Positions 26,541 to 36,483 are shown, counted from the first letter of the stretch. The stretch is DNA of 64,000 nucleotides from Pseudomonas cichorii (GCF_018343775.1 NZ_CP074349.1:3834001-3898000); one strand, 5' to 3'. Made by a program: numbers and translations. The notes: generated by a model from the letters alone, not told the origin.

Positions 26541-26633
26541 CTCCTGTAAAGCATGGACAGTAAGGCCCGCAGCCCCAATGATGCAAGCCAGTCGCTGTAC
26601 GCAAGCCCTACAAAAACAACAGTGGGTTGCACC

Positions 26634-28133
26634 ATGAATATTCTTTACGACGAACGCATCGACGGCGCCCTGCCCGAGGTCGACAAGCAGCAACTGCTTG
26701 ATGATCTGCAACGGCAGTTGCCCGACCTGGATATCCTGCATCGCCCCGAAGAGCTTCGGCCCTACGAATGCGATGGCCTGTCCGCCTATCGCACCACGCC
26801 CATGCTGGTGGCATTGCCCCGGCACCTGGAAGAAGTACAGACCTTGCTCAGGTTGTGCCACGAACGGCGCGTGCCGGTGGTGGCTCGTGGCGCAGGCACC
26901 GGTCTTTCCGGAGGCGCCTTGCCCTTGGAGAAAGGCGTGTTGCTGGTAATGGCGCGCTTCAATCAGATCCTGGAAATTGACCCCGCCGCCCGTCTGGCCC
27001 GAGTCCAACCGGGCGTGCGCAACCTGGCAATCTCCCAGGCCGCGGCACCCCATGGCCTGTATTACGCACCGGACCCTTCCTCGCAGATCGCCTGCTCCAT
27101 CGGCGGCAATGTCGCGGAAAACGCAGGCGGTGTGCATTGCCTCAAGTACGGCCTGACCGTCCACAACCTGCTCAAGGTCGAAATGCTCAGCGTCGAAGGT
27201 GAACCCATGACCCTGGGCGGCGAAGCGCTGGACTCGCCGGGCTTCGATCTGCTGGCGCTGTTTACAGGCTCCGAAGGCATGCTGGGGGTCATCACCGAAG
27301 TGACGGTCAAGCTGCTTCCAAAACCGCAGGTGGCCAAAGTGCTGCTGGCAGCCTTTGATTCGGTGGAAAAAGCCGGGCGCGCCGTGGGCGACATCATCGC
27401 AGCCGGGATCATCCCCGGCGGACTGGAAATGATGGATAACCTGGCGATTCGCGCCGCCGAGGACTTCATTCACGCCGGTTATCCGGTCGATGCCGAAGCC
27501 ATTCTGCTGTGCGAACTCGACGGCGTCGAAGCCGACGTACACGATGACTGTGAACGGGTCCGGGAAGTGCTGACCCGAGCGGGCGCCACCGAACTGCGTC
27601 AGGCCAGGGACGAAGCCGAGCGCGTTCGTTTCTGGGCCGGACGCAAGAATGCCTTCCCGGCGGTCGGGCGTCTGTCGCCGGATTACTACTGCATGGACGG
27701 CACTATTCCGCGCCGTGAGCTGCCCGGCGTCTTGCAGGGAATCACCCGACTGTCCGAAGAATATGGCCTGCGGGTCGCCAATGTGTTCCATGCCGGAGAC
27801 GGCAACATGCACCCGTTGATTCTGTTCGATGCCAACCGGCCGGGGGAACTGGAACGTGCCGAAAATCTGGGCGGCAAGATCCTTGAGCTGTGCGTCGCGG
27901 TGGGCGGCAGCATCACCGGTGAGCATGGTGTCGGCCGGGAAAAGATTAATCAGATGTGCGCCCAGTTCAACAGCGATGAGCTGACCTTTTTCCACGCCAT
28001 CAAAGCGGCTTTCGACGCCAGCGGCATGCTCAACCCGGGCAAGAACATTCCGACCCTGCACCGCTGCGCGGAATTCGGCGCCATGCATATCCACGGAGGC
28101 CAGTTGCCCTTCCCCGAACTGGAGCGTTTCTGA
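26634..28133 (+). CDS. glcD: Glycolate oxidase FAD-linked subunit GlcD
   Basis: 499 residues, equal to E. coli GlcD. The ATG at 26634 starts MNILYDERIDGALPEVDKQQ; an earlier ATG (26553) lies in the promoter. An FAD_binding_4 domain covers about residues 40-215 (RRVPVVARGAGTGLSGGALP is the flavin loop) and the C-terminal FAD-oxidase domain contains VANVFHAGDGNMHPL and TGEHGVGREK. With GlcE and GlcF it oxidises glycolate to glyoxylate at the inner membrane, passing electrons to the respiratory chain. Stop and glcE start overlap (TGATG). Confidence 0.96.
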   Translation: MNILYDERIDGALPEVDKQQLLDDLQRQLPDLDILHRPEELRPYECDGLSAYRTTPMLVALPRHLEEVQTLLRLCHERRVPVVARGAGTGLSGGALPLEKGVLLVMARFNQILEIDPAARLARVQPGVRNLAISQAAAPHGLYYAPDPSSQIACSIGGNVAENAGGVHCLKYGLTVHNLLKVEMLSVEGEPMTLGGEALDSPGFDLLALFTGSEGMLGVITEVTVKLLPKPQVAKVLLAAFDSVEKAGRAVGDIIAAGIIPGGLEMMDNLAIRAAEDFIHAGYPVDAEAILLCELDGVEADVHDDCERVREVLTRAGATELRQARDEAERVRFWAGRKNAFPAVGRLSPDYYCMDGTIPRRELPGVLQGITRLSEEYGLRVANVFHAGDGNMHPLILFDANRPGELERAENLGGKILELCVAVGGSITGEHGVGREKINQMCAQFNSDELTFFHAIKAAFDASGMLNPGKNIPTLHRCAEFGAMHIHGGQLPFPELERF

Positions 28134-29194
28134 TGGCGACCACCCATGACCGCGATGCCAGCCAGAGCCTGCTCGATCAGGTCAATCTGGCCCTGCAAGA
28201 CGCTACGCCATTAAGGATTCAGGGCGGCAACAGCAAGCACTTCCTGGGCCGCAACGTGACAGGCAAAGTGCTCGACACCCGCGAACACCGGGGCATTGTC
28301 AGCTACGACCCCACGGAGCTGGTGATTACCGCTCGCGCCGGCACGCCGTTGAGCGAACTGATGCAAGTGCTCGATGACGCCGGGCAGATGTTGCCCTGCG
28401 AACCACCGGCGTTTGGCGACGCTACCGTCGGAGGCGTCGTCGCCGCCGGACTGTCCGGGCCGCGCAGGCCCTGGTCCGGCTCGGTACGGGATTTCGTGCT
28501 CGGCACACGGGTGATTACCGGGCTGGGCAAGCACTTGCGCTTTGGCGGCGAAGTGATGAAAAACGTCGCAGGCTACGACGTCTCGCGCCTGATGGCAGGC
28601 AGCCTGGGTTGTCTTGGGCTGCTGACCGAAGTGTCACTCAAGGTCCTGCCCAAGCCGCGCCAGTGCAGCAGCATTGCCCTGGAAATGAACAGTGCCCAGG
28701 CTCTGCAACGCCTGGCCCACTGGGGACAGCAGCCGATGCCGATCAGCGCCGCCAGTCATGATGGCAGCGCCCTCTATCTGCGCCTTGAAGGGGGTGAAGG
28801 CTCGGTAAACGCTGCGCGGGACCAACTCGGCGGTCAGGCACTGGACGCCGGTTACTGGCAGAACCTGAACGAACAGCGCCTGGACTTCTTTCTCGACAGC
28901 CGTCCGCTATGGCGCTTGTCGGTCCCCAACAATACTGGCGTGCTGGATTTGCCCGGCGAGCAACTGATTGACTGGGGCGGCGCACAACGCTGGCTGAAAT
29001 CCGATGCCGAAGGCGACACGATCCGTCGCGTGGTCAAGACCATCGGCGGCCATGCAACCTGCTATCAGGCGGGTCACGAAGACAATCCGTTCCAGCCGCT
29101 GGCAACACCGCTGCTGCGCTATCACCAACAACTCAAGGCCAGGCTCGATCCTCATGGCATCTTCAACCCTGGCCGAATGTACGCGGAGTTCTGA
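28133..29194 (+). CDS. glcE: Glycolate oxidase FAD-binding subunit GlcE
   Basis: 353 residues. An FAD_binding_4 domain with RIQGGNSKHFLGRNV at the start, ITARAGTPLSELMQVLDDAG and ATVGGVVAAGLSGPRRPW covers the first about 180 residues; the end FNPGRMYAEF is typical for GlcE. It is smaller than GlcD and forms the second flavin subunit of the glycolate oxidase complex. The start overlaps the glcD stop by one base and glcF follows two bases after the stop. Confidence 0.95.
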   Translation: MATTHDRDASQSLLDQVNLALQDATPLRIQGGNSKHFLGRNVTGKVLDTREHRGIVSYDPTELVITARAGTPLSELMQVLDDAGQMLPCEPPAFGDATVGGVVAAGLSGPRRPWSGSVRDFVLGTRVITGLGKHLRFGGEVMKNVAGYDVSRLMAGSLGCLGLLTEVSLKVLPKPRQCSSIALEMNSAQALQRLAHWGQQPMPISAASHDGSALYLRLEGGEGSVNAARDQLGGQALDAGYWQNLNEQRLDFFLDSRPLWRLSVPNNTGVLDLPGEQLIDWGGAQRWLKSDAEGDTIRRVVKTIGGHATCYQAGHEDNPFQPLATPLLRYHQQLKARLDPHGIFNPGRMYAEF

Positions 29195-29196
29195 CC

Positions 29197-30429
29197 ATGC
29201 AGACCACCCTCAGCGAACACGCCAGACAATTGCCTCGGGCCGAAGAAGCCGAGCGCATCCTGCGCAGTTGCGTGCATTGCGGTTTCTGCAATGCCACCTG
29301 CCCGACCTATCAACTACTCGGCGATGAACTGGACGGCCCTCGCGGGCGGATCTATCTGATCAAGCAGGTGCTGGAAGGCAATGAAGTCACCGAGAAAACC
29401 CAGTTGCATCTGGACCGCTGCCTGAGCTGCCGCAATTGCGAAACCACCTGCCCTTCCGGCGTGGATTATCACAACCTGCTGGACATCGGACGAGCCGTGG
29501 TGGACGCCGCTGTACCTCGCCCGCTGGGCCAGCGCCTGTTGCGCGACAGCCTTCGCCATGTGGTGCCCCATGCCGGACTGTTCAAATACCTGACGCAACT
29601 GGGCAATACCTTTCGCCCGGTGCTGCCTGACAGCCTCAAGACCAAGCTGCCGGTCTCGATACACCCGGCAGGCACGCGCCCGGCAAACCGCCACGAGCGT
29701 CAGGTTCTACTGCTGGAAGGCTGCGTGCAGCCCGGCCTGTCTCCCAATACCAATGCGGCGACTGCCCGGGTGCTGGATCGCCTGGGCATCAGCGTGCAGC
29801 CTGTCAGCGAAGCCGGTTGCTGCGGCGCCGTGGACTATCATTTGAACGCTCAGGACGCCGGACTGGATCGGGCGCGACGCAATATCGATGCCTGGTGGCC
29901 CGCCATTGAAAGCGGTGCCGAATCCATTATCCAGACCGCCAGCGGTTGTGGCGCCTTTGTAAAGGATTATGGTCATCTGCTGCGCCATGATCCTGAATAT
30001 GCCAACAAGGCTGAGCGGGTCAGCGCCTTGAGCAAGGACCTGGTGGAAGTGTTGCGCGATGAGCCGCTGCAGGCGCTAGGCATCAAAAGCGACCTGCGCC
30101 TGGCGTTCCATTGCCCTTGTACCTTGCAGCATGCACAGAAACTTGGCGGGGAAGTCGAACGGGTACTGACATGTCTGGGCTTCAACCTCACAGCCGTGCC
30201 TGACGGGCATTTATGCTGTGGCTCGGCGGGCACCTATTCCATCACCCAGCCAGAGTTATCACGCCAATTGCGCGATAACAGAATGAACGCTCTGGAAAGC
30301 GGCAAGCCAAACGTTATAGCCACTGCCAATATCGGCTGCCAGACTCACCTGTCGGGCGCCAACCGGACACCGGTAAGGCACTGGATCGAACTGATCGACC
30401 AGGCCCTCAACCCTGCCGAATCTCACTGA
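29197..30429 (+). CDS. glcF: Glycolate oxidase iron-sulfur subunit GlcF
   Basis: 410 residues. Two [4Fe-4S] motifs of the CxxCxxCxxxCP type are visible near the N-terminus (CVHCGFCNATCP and CLSCRNCETTCP, residues about 26-90). The C-terminal half has two CCG domains (EAGCCGAVDYHLN and CCGSAGTYSITQP), as in heterodisulfide-reductase-like subunits. It carries electrons from GlcD/GlcE to the quinone pool. Length matches E. coli GlcF (407). Confidence 0.95.
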   Translation: MQTTLSEHARQLPRAEEAERILRSCVHCGFCNATCPTYQLLGDELDGPRGRIYLIKQVLEGNEVTEKTQLHLDRCLSCRNCETTCPSGVDYHNLLDIGRAVVDAAVPRPLGQRLLRDSLRHVVPHAGLFKYLTQLGNTFRPVLPDSLKTKLPVSIHPAGTRPANRHERQVLLLEGCVQPGLSPNTNAATARVLDRLGISVQPVSEAGCCGAVDYHLNAQDAGLDRARRNIDAWWPAIESGAESIIQTASGCGAFVKDYGHLLRHDPEYANKAERVSALSKDLVEVLRDEPLQALGIKSDLRLAFHCPCTLQHAQKLGGEVERVLTCLGFNLTAVPDGHLCCGSAGTYSITQPELSRQLRDNRMNALESGKPNVIATANIGCQTHLSGANRTPVRHWIELIDQALNPAESH

Positions 30430-30449
30430 AAACCACTCTGGAGAATCCC

Positions 30450-30857
30450 ATGAAAATCAAAGCCGTTCTGACCCAGACCGAAGTCAGCCAGATGCTGACT
30501 GCCGCCCGCAACGAGGCGCTGGCCAATGACTGGGCCGTATCCATTGCCGTGGTCGATGACGGTGGTCATTTGCTGGCCTTTGAACGCCTGGACGGCGCCG
30601 CCGCGATCAGCAGCTACATCAGCATGGAAAAGGCTCGTACTTCCGCACTGGGTCGTCGTGAGTCCAAGGGTTATGAAGAGATGGTCAATGGCGGTCGTAC
30701 GGCCTTTCTCAGCGCGCCGTTGCTGACCTCGCTGGAAGGTGGCGTGCCGGTGATTATCGATGGGCAGGTCATCGGTGCCGTTGGCGTCTCCGGCGTGAAA
30801 GCCGATCAGGATGCCCAGGTGGCCAAGGCCGGGATTGCGGCGCTGAACGCCGATTGA
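30450..30857 (+). CDS. glcG: Heme-binding-like protein GlcG (DUF336/HbpS family)
   Basis: 135 residues, a single GlcG/HbpS domain (SQMLTAARNEALANDWAVSI, DDGGHLLAFERLDGA, VPVIIDGQVIGAVGVSG). The family includes heme-degrading HbpS and many members adjacent to flavin oxidases; its role in glycolate use is not established. It sits 20 bases after glcF with its own ribosome site (GGAGAATCCC), so it is part of the operon. A REP element separates it from glcB. Confidence 0.92.
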   Translation: MKIKAVLTQTEVSQMLTAARNEALANDWAVSIAVVDDGGHLLAFERLDGAAAISSYISMEKARTSALGRRESKGYEEMVNGGRTAFLSAPLLTSLEGGVPVIIDGQVIGAVGVSGVKADQDAQVAKAGIAALNAD

Positions 30858-30871
30858 TTTGGCGAATTTTT

Positions 30872-30894
30872 TCGCGAATGAATTCGCTCCTACA
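30872..30894 (+). repeat. REP element between glcG and glcB
   Basis: CGCGAATGAATTCGCTCC core, the most typical REP form here. It is inside the presumed glc operon, where REP hairpins often protect upstream mRNA and lower expression of downstream genes. Confidence 0.85.
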
Positions 30895-30919
30895 AATCCA
30901 CCAGGGATGAGGCCTGACC

Positions 30920-33097
30920 ATGACTGATTTCATTAAATGCCAACGCTTGAAAGTGGCGGTCACTCTGCAACGTTTCGTCGATGAAGAAGTCCTGCCGGGC
31001 ACCGGACTCGATCGTGAGGCGTTCTGGGAGGGATTCGATGAGCTGGTTCATGACCTGGCTCCGCTGAACCGCGACCTGCTGGCCGAGCGTGATCGTCTGC
31101 AAGGCGAGCTGGATAAATGGCACAAGGCACATCCCGGCACGATCAGCGATATGCCTGCCTACCGCAGCTTTCTGCAATCCATCGGCTATCTGCATCCGGT
31201 ACCGGAGCAGGTCTGCGCGACCACGTCCAATGTAGACCTGGAGATCAGCGATCAGTCCGGCCCGCAACTGGTGGTGCCCGCCAGCAACGCCCGCTATGCC
31301 CTGAATGCGGCCAATGCCCGCTGGGGTTCGCTGTATGACGCGCTGTACGGCACCGATGTGATTCCCACCAGCGAAGGTGCTGAAATCAGCGCCGGTTACA
31401 ACCCGCTGCGCGGCGCCAAAGTCATCGTCTTTGCCCGCGAACTGCTGGACGAAATCGCCCCACTCGCACGCGGCACCCATATCGATGCCCGGCATTACGC
31501 AGTCAACGATGGCAAGCTAGTGATCAGGCTGGCCGACGACAGCGAGACCGGGCTGCTGCAGCCGGAAAAATACCTCGGCTATCAGGGCGACCCTGAGCAT
31601 CCAAGCGCCGTGCTGCTGAAGAACAATGGCTTGCATGTGGAGATCCAGATCGACCACAAACACGCCATCGGCAGCAGCGATATCGCCGGGATCAAGGACC
31701 TGCTGATCGAATCGGCGCTTTCAACCATCATCGACTGCGAAGACTCGGTGACGGCCGTGGATGCCGACGACAAGGTGGCGGTCTATCGCAACTGGCTGGG
31801 CCTGATGAAGGGCGACCTGAGCGAAGACCTGGTAAAAGGCGGCAAGACCATCACCCGCCGCCTCAATCCAGATCGCGCCTACCAGGCTGCCAACGGTGGT
31901 GAGCTGAAACTGCCGGGCCGCTCGCTGCTGCTGATCCGAAACGTCGGCCATCTGATGACCAATCCAGCCATTCTGGACCGTCAGGAACATGAGATTCCCG
32001 AAGGCATCCTTGATGGCGTGATCACCAGCCTGATCGGCCTGCATGACCTGAAACGGCGTGGCAATTCACGGGCAGGCAGTATCTACATCGTCAAACCCAA
32101 GATGCACGGCCCGCAGGAAGTGGCCTTTGCCGATCATCTGTTCAGCCGTATCGAGGACCTGCTCAAGCTGCAGCGACACACCCTGAAAATGGGCATCATG
32201 GACGAAGAGCGCCGCACCAGCGTCAACCTCAAGGCCTGCATCGAAGCCGCCTCGGCGCGGGTTGCGTTTATCAACACCGGCTTTCTGGACCGCACCGGCG
32301 ACGAGATCCACAGCGCCATGCAGGCTGGCCCGGTGCTGCGCAAGGGCGACATGAAAAACACGCCCTGGATCAAGGCCTACGAGCGTAACAATGTGCTGGT
32401 CGGTCTGAACTGCGGCCTGCGCGGACGGGCACAGATCGGCAAGGGCATGTGGGCAATGCCTGATCGCATGGCCGATATGCTGGAGCAGAAAATCATCCAT
32501 CCACAGGCGGGCGCCACTACCGCCTGGGTGCCCTCACCGACCGCTGCGACATTGCATGCCCTGCACTATCACAAGGTCGAGGTGCGCAAGATTCAGGAAG
32601 AGCTGCAACAGATAAAACTGGCCGATATCAGCGAACAACTGCTGGATGACCTGTTGAACATCCCGGTTGTCGACAAGCCTGACTGGTCTCTGGAACAGAT
32701 CCGCGCAGAAGTCGAAAACAATGCTCAGGGCCTGCTCGGTTATGTGGTGCGCTGGGTCGAACAGGGCGTCGGTTGCTCCAAGGTGCCGGACATCCACAAC
32801 GTCGGCCTGATGGAGGACCGGGCAACGCTGCGCATCTCAAGCCAGCACATGGCCAACTGGCTGCAGCATGGAGTCATCAAGCGGGAGTTCGTGCTCGGCA
32901 TTCTGGAGCAGATGGCCAGAGTGGTCGACAAGCAGAATGCCGGAGATTCGCACTACCGCCCCATGGCGACGGACTTCAAGAAATCCGTCGCCTTCCAGGC
33001 TGCCTGTGCGCTGGTATTCAAGGGCATCGAACAGCCCAGTGGTTACACCGAGCCGCTGTTGCATGAGTTCCGGTTGGGGTTCAAGAACATGAACTGA
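30920..33097 (+). CDS. glcB: Malate synthase G
   Basis: 725 residues, typical for the large G isoform. It condenses glyoxylate and acetyl-CoA to malate, completing glycolate assimilation begun by GlcDEF. Recognisable segments are [35 protein letters not shown] (acidic metal site), [26 protein letters not shown], and the C-terminal [18 protein letters not shown] with the catalytic domain ending near VALKGIEQP-like sequence ([14 protein letters not shown]). It is 62 bases after glcG, with a REP element between. Confidence 0.96.
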   Translation: MTDFIKCQRLKVAVTLQRFVDEEVLPGTGLDREAFWEGFDELVHDLAPLNRDLLAERDRLQGELDKWHKAHPGTISDMPAYRSFLQSIGYLHPVPEQVCATTSNVDLEISDQSGPQLVVPASNARYALNAANARWGSLYDALYGTDVIPTSEGAEISAGYNPLRGAKVIVFARELLDEIAPLARGTHIDARHYAVNDGKLVIRLADDSETGLLQPEKYLGYQGDPEHPSAVLLKNNGLHVEIQIDHKHAIGSSDIAGIKDLLIESALSTIIDCEDSVTAVDADDKVAVYRNWLGLMKGDLSEDLVKGGKTITRRLNPDRAYQAANGGELKLPGRSLLLIRNVGHLMTNPAILDRQEHEIPEGILDGVITSLIGLHDLKRRGNSRAGSIYIVKPKMHGPQEVAFADHLFSRIEDLLKLQRHTLKMGIMDEERRTSVNLKACIEAASARVAFINTGFLDRTGDEIHSAMQAGPVLRKGDMKNTPWIKAYERNNVLVGLNCGLRGRAQIGKGMWAMPDRMADMLEQKIIHPQAGATTAWVPSPTAATLHALHYHKVEVRKIQEELQQIKLADISEQLLDDLLNIPVVDKPDWSLEQIRAEVENNAQGLLGYVVRWVEQGVGCSKVPDIHNVGLMEDRATLRISSQHMANWLQHGVIKREFVLGILEQMARVVDKQNAGDSHYRPMATDFKKSVAFQAACALVFKGIEQPSGYTEPLLHEFRLGFKNMN

Positions 33098-33107
33098 ACA
33101 CATTCTG

Positions 33108-33195
33108 TAGCTGTGGGAATCGGGCGGCGTTCCGCTCATTCGCGAAGGCTCAGGTGTGTTTGAAACTCTGTCTTCGCGAATAAGTTCGCTACGGG
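33108..33195. repeat. Degenerate REP pair between glcB and gntR
   Basis: CATTCGCGAAG at 33137-33147 and CTTCGCGAATAAGTTCGC at 33172-33189 face each other, with a TGTGGGA arm at 33112. The pair spans about 85 bases, like the better REP pairs at 54882 and 62799, but is more diverged. It lies between convergent genes. Confidence 0.6.
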
Positions 33196-33206
33196 TAGTG
33201 CCGGGA

Positions 33207-34223
33207 TCAGGAGCTTTCGCGCACCACCAGTTCAAAACCAAGATCCACATGAGGTGGCTGGGCCAGCCCTTCAAGCAGGCCCAGCAACAACTGTGCGGCA
33301 CGCTGGCCGACTTCCTGGCGGGGGGTGCGGATCGAGGTCAGGCGCGGGACCATGTGGGCCGAGCCTGGCAGATCGTTGAACCCCACCAGGGAAACCTGCT
33401 GCGGAATCGCAATGCCACGACGCAAGGCTTCCAGGGATGCGCCCTGTGCCAGGTCGTCGTTGCAGAAAAAGATCCCGTCCACATCGGGATGCCGATCCAG
33501 CAACTGAGCGAACAACTCGCTGCCCAGGCCGATAGAAGACGGTTGCGGAGTCGAGACTTGCAGCTCGGGGTCGAACAGTCCGGCCTCCTCCAACACCTGC
33601 CGAAAACCCGCACCACGGCGCAATACCCGTGGGTCGAGCTGAGCCGCCATATACACAAGACGCTTGCGACCACGCCCCAGCAGATGACGCGCCGCCTGGG
33701 CTCCGGCGTCTTCCTGGGAAAAGCCGACACAGTACGCCTCGCGCTCGATATCCAGTTCCATCATGTGCACACAGGGAATGCCGCTGGACTCCAGCATCTG
33801 GCGCGCCGCAGGCGTGTGGTCGAAACCGGTCAGCAGAATGCCTCGGGGCCGGTTGACCAAGTGGTTGCGCAGCAGTTTCTCTTCCTCGTCGGGGGAGTAG
33901 TGATAGTTGCCGATCATCACTTCCAGTCCGCGGGTACGCAGCACGCCCTGAATGGCTTCCAGGGTTTCGATGAACAACTGGTTGGAGAGCGACGGCACCA
34001 GCACCACGACCGTCTGGCTGCAGGATGAAGCCAGGGCTCGGGCTGCGGGATTGGCGACATAACCAAGGTTCTGCGCCGCCGTGCGAACCTTGTCCACCAG
34101 CTCCGGCGCGACAGTGGCAACACCACGCAATGCACGTGATGCCGTGATAGGCGATACGCCAGCAAGTTGCGCTACTTCATTGAGGGTCGGACGACCTGTC
34201 GAGCGGGAACCAATGCGTGTCAT
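33207..34223 (-). CDS. gntR: LacI family gluconate regulator GntR
   Basis: 338 residues. LacI helix-turn-helix plus hinge at residues about 10-60 (TLNEVAQLAGVSPITASRAL, then AALASS hinge region AARALASSCSQ), followed by a periplasmic-binding-protein-like sensor domain (VVVLVPSLSNQLFIETLEAI). In Pseudomonas the LacI-type GntR represses gntK and the gluconate permease until gluconate or a phosphorylated derivative is present. It is divergent from gntK. Palindromes AGACAGCGCTGTCT are found before gntK and before gntP, with a degenerate copy between gntR and gntK. Assignment rests on family plus neighbours. Confidence 0.9.
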   Translation of the reverse strand: MTRIGSRSTGRPTLNEVAQLAGVSPITASRALRGVATVAPELVDKVRTAAQNLGYVANPAARALASSCSQTVVVLVPSLSNQLFIETLEAIQGVLRTRGLEVMIGNYHYSPDEEEKLLRNHLVNRPRGILLTGFDHTPAARQMLESSGIPCVHMMELDIEREAYCVGFSQEDAGAQAARHLLGRGRKRLVYMAAQLDPRVLRRGAGFRQVLEEAGLFDPELQVSTPQPSSIGLGSELFAQLLDRHPDVDGIFFCNDDLAQGASLEALRRGIAIPQQVSLVGFNDLPGSAHMVPRLTSIRTPRQEVGQRAAQLLLGLLEGLAQPPHVDLGFELVVRESS

Positions 34224-34271
34224 TTATTGCCAACTAACATAGGGGTTGCAAAAAGTGTTCATTGCCCCCTA

Positions 34272-34285
34272 AGGTAGCGCTGTCT
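34272..34285. promoter_or_regulatory. GntR operator, degenerate copy near gntR
   Basis: AGGTAGCGCTGTCT, two changes from the perfect site AGACAGCGCTGTCT, 49 bases before the gntR start. It would serve autoregulation. Confidence 0.5.
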
Positions 34286-34410
34286 CATGGACCGTGACAA
34301 TGCTTTCTCGCGGCTGATCACTGCGCAGAACAGCCTGCAATGGCATGGCTACACCTAAAACAACGACAAGAACTGGAACAGACCAGACTGAATCTTCTGT
34401 CTACCGGACA

Positions 34411-34426
34411 AAGACAGCGCTGTCTC
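34411..34426. promoter_or_regulatory. GntR operator before gntK
   Basis: A perfect 14-base palindrome AGACAGCGCTGTCT at 34412-34425, 18 bases before the gntK GTG start. Central CG and eight or more conserved flanking bases suit a LacI-type regulator. Confidence 0.7.
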
Positions 34427-34443
34427 CAGATGAGGTATCTAAT

Positions 34444-34974
34444 GTGACAACTGCGAAAACTGCTATTTCCGCCCTTGTGGTGATGGGTGTTTCCGGCTGC
34501 GGCAAGAGTGTGGTCGGCGCAGAAATTGCCCTCAACAGTGGTGGTCGCCTGATCGAAGGCGATGTCTTTCACCCTGCCGCCAACATCGAAAAGATGAGCG
34601 CCGGCATTCCCCTCAACGATGAAGACCGCGCCGGCTGGCTGACCCGCCTGGGCGAGGAAATGGCCGCTGCCCTGGAAAACGGCGAGCGTCCGGTCCTGAC
34701 CTGCTCTTCCCTCAAGCTTCGCTACCGCGAACGCCTGCGCGAAGCCGTACCGGGTCTGGGCTTTGTCTTTCTGGAATTGAGCAAGGAAGTCGCAACCGAT
34801 CGCTGTGCCCACCGACCGGGGCACTTCATGCCGGCCAGTCTGGTGGACAGCCAGTTTGCGGCACTCGAGCCACCCCATGGTGAACCCAGGACTCTGGTCG
34901 TCGATGCGACTCAGTCGGTGGACGCCATTGGCAAGCAAGCAGCGGCATGGTGGGAAGACTCGCGAGGCGGCTAA
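34444..34974 (+). CDS. gntK: Gluconokinase
   Basis: 176 residues from the GTG at 34444, which begins (M)TTAKTAISALVVMGVSGCGK and has AGG eight bases upstream. An ATG at 34345 would add 33 residues and run through the perfect GntR operator, so it is rejected. The P-loop GVSGCGKS is at residues about 16-23; later GDVFHPAANIEKMSAGIPL and TCSSLKLRYRERLR are standard gluconokinase motifs. The enzyme phosphorylates gluconate to 6-phosphogluconate for the Entner-Doudoroff pathway. Confidence 0.93.
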   Translation: MTTAKTAISALVVMGVSGCGKSVVGAEIALNSGGRLIEGDVFHPAANIEKMSAGIPLNDEDRAGWLTRLGEEMAAALENGERPVLTCSSLKLRYRERLREAVPGLGFVFLELSKEVATDRCAHRPGHFMPASLVDSQFAALEPPHGEPRTLVVDATQSVDAIGKQAAAWWEDSRGG

Positions 34975-34988
34975 AGGCGTGAGTGCGA

Positions 34989-35020
34989 AAGACAGCGCTG
35001 TCTTGAAAACGAGACAGCGC
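34989..35020. promoter_or_regulatory. GntR operator and half-site before gntP
   Basis: A perfect 16-base palindrome AAGACAGCGCTGTCTT (34989-35004) followed after seven bases by a half-site AGACAGCGC (35012-35020). It lies between gntK and gntP, about 110 bases before gntP. Confidence 0.7.
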
Positions 35021-35112
35021 CGAGTTGCAGGGCGAGATCATTCTCAATCCGTCAGGAACGATCACGCTTTTGAATTGCTCCCATAAAACAAAGACAACCG
35101 GAGAGACCTCCC

Positions 35113-36465
35113 ATGTTCGGTATGACCCATGAGACGTACCTGCTGATCGATGCGCTGGTAACCGTCGTCGGCCTTGTGCTGCTGATTACCAAATTCAAAG
35201 TCCACCCCTTCGTTGCACTGACCATTGCAGCGGGCTTCCTGGGCCTGACCTCCGGGATGCCGGTGGAAAAGGTCATGAAATCGTTCCAGGACGGTTTCGG
35301 TGGCGTACTGGGCTTCGTCGGTATCATTCTTGGCCTGGGCACCATGCTCGGCAAGCTGATGGCTGACTCGGGCGGCGCAGATCAGATCGCGCAAACGCTG
35401 ATTCGCACCTTCGGCAAGCAGAAAGTGCATTGGGCGATGATGCTGTCCGCGTTCCTGGTCGGTATCCCGCTGTTCTTCGAGATCGGCTTTGTACTGCTGA
35501 TCCCGCTGGTGTTCATCGTGGCACGTCGCACTGGCGTATCGATCGTCAAGATCGGTATCCCGCTGCTGGCAGGCCTGTCGGCCGTTCACGGTCTGGTACC
35601 GCCGCATCCGGGCCCGCTGCTGGCCATCGGGATTTTCGGTGCCGACATCGGCAAGACTATTTTCTATGGCCTGATCATTGCCCTGCCGACTGCCGTCATT
35701 GCTGGTCCGATCTATGGCAAATGGATTTCCAAGTACATTCCCGGCACGCCTTCCCAGGAACTGATGGATCAGATCGCCAAGGAGTCGAGCACGCAAAACC
35801 TGCCTGGCTTCGGCATCACGCTGGTGACGATCCTGCTGCCGGTATTCCTGATGCTGCTCAAGACCTTTGCCGACGTGGTATTCCCGCCGGAAAACATGTT
35901 CCGCATCTGGATGGACCTGATCGGTCACCCGATCAGCGCCCTGCTCGCAGCCCTGTTGCTGGCGTTCTACACCTTCGGTTCGGCGCGTGGCTTTGACCGC
36001 ACCAAAATCATGAAGCTGCTGGACCAGAGTCTGGCACCTGTCGCGGCCATCGTTCTGATTGTCGGCGCGGGTGGTGGTTTCAAACAGATGCTGGTGGCCA
36101 GTGGCGTGGGTGATGTCATCGGTAATATGGCGGTGCAGGCGCAGGTCAACCCGCTCCTTCTGGCCTGGCTGGTGGCTGCGGTCATTCGTATCGCGACCGG
36201 CTCCGCCACCGTGGCAACCATTACCGGCGCCGGTATCGTTGCGCCAGTAGTGGGCCTGATTCCGGGCGTCAACCGTGAACTGCTGGTATTGGCTACCGGT
36301 GCGGGCTCGTTGATCCTGTCCCATGTAAACGATGCCGGTTTCTGGCTGGTCAAGCAGTACTTCAACATGACTGTGGCCGAAACTTTCAAGACCTGGACCG
36401 TCATGGAAACCATCCTCTCGGTGGTCGGCCTGATCTTTGTCCTGTTGCTGTCGATGGTCGTTTAA
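35113..36465 (+). CDS. gntP: Gluconate permease, GntP family
   Basis: 450 residues with about 12-14 membrane helices spread along the whole length. The GntP family shows LSAVHGLVPPHPGPLLAIGIFG (substrate region, residues about 158-178) and ATGSATVATITGAGI near the C-terminus. It brings gluconate across the inner membrane by H+ symport for phosphorylation by GntK. The gene has GGAGAG ribosome site and lies downstream of gntK with its own GntR operator. A strong terminator follows. The name gntT/gnuT is also used for the same protein. Confidence 0.93.
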   Translation: MFGMTHETYLLIDALVTVVGLVLLITKFKVHPFVALTIAAGFLGLTSGMPVEKVMKSFQDGFGGVLGFVGIILGLGTMLGKLMADSGGADQIAQTLIRTFGKQKVHWAMMLSAFLVGIPLFFEIGFVLLIPLVFIVARRTGVSIVKIGIPLLAGLSAVHGLVPPHPGPLLAIGIFGADIGKTIFYGLIIALPTAVIAGPIYGKWISKYIPGTPSQELMDQIAKESSTQNLPGFGITLVTILLPVFLMLLKTFADVVFPPENMFRIWMDLIGHPISALLAALLLAFYTFGSARGFDRTKIMKLLDQSLAPVAAIVLIVGAGGGFKQMLVASGVGDVIGNMAVQAQVNPLLLAWLVAAVIRIATGSATVATITGAGIVAPVVGLIPGVNRELLVLATGAGSLILSHVNDAGFWLVKQYFNMTVAETFKTWTVMETILSVVGLIFVLLLSMVV

Positions 36466-36483
36466 CGACGTCCGATGCAATGA

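Noticed and set aside
25644-28094. An 816-codon open frame on the minus strand through glcC and antisense to glcD
   Set aside because: Only the first 255 codons after the ATG at 26411 (GlcC) look like protein; the rest is antisense to GlcD with repetitive Gly/His/Gln composition.
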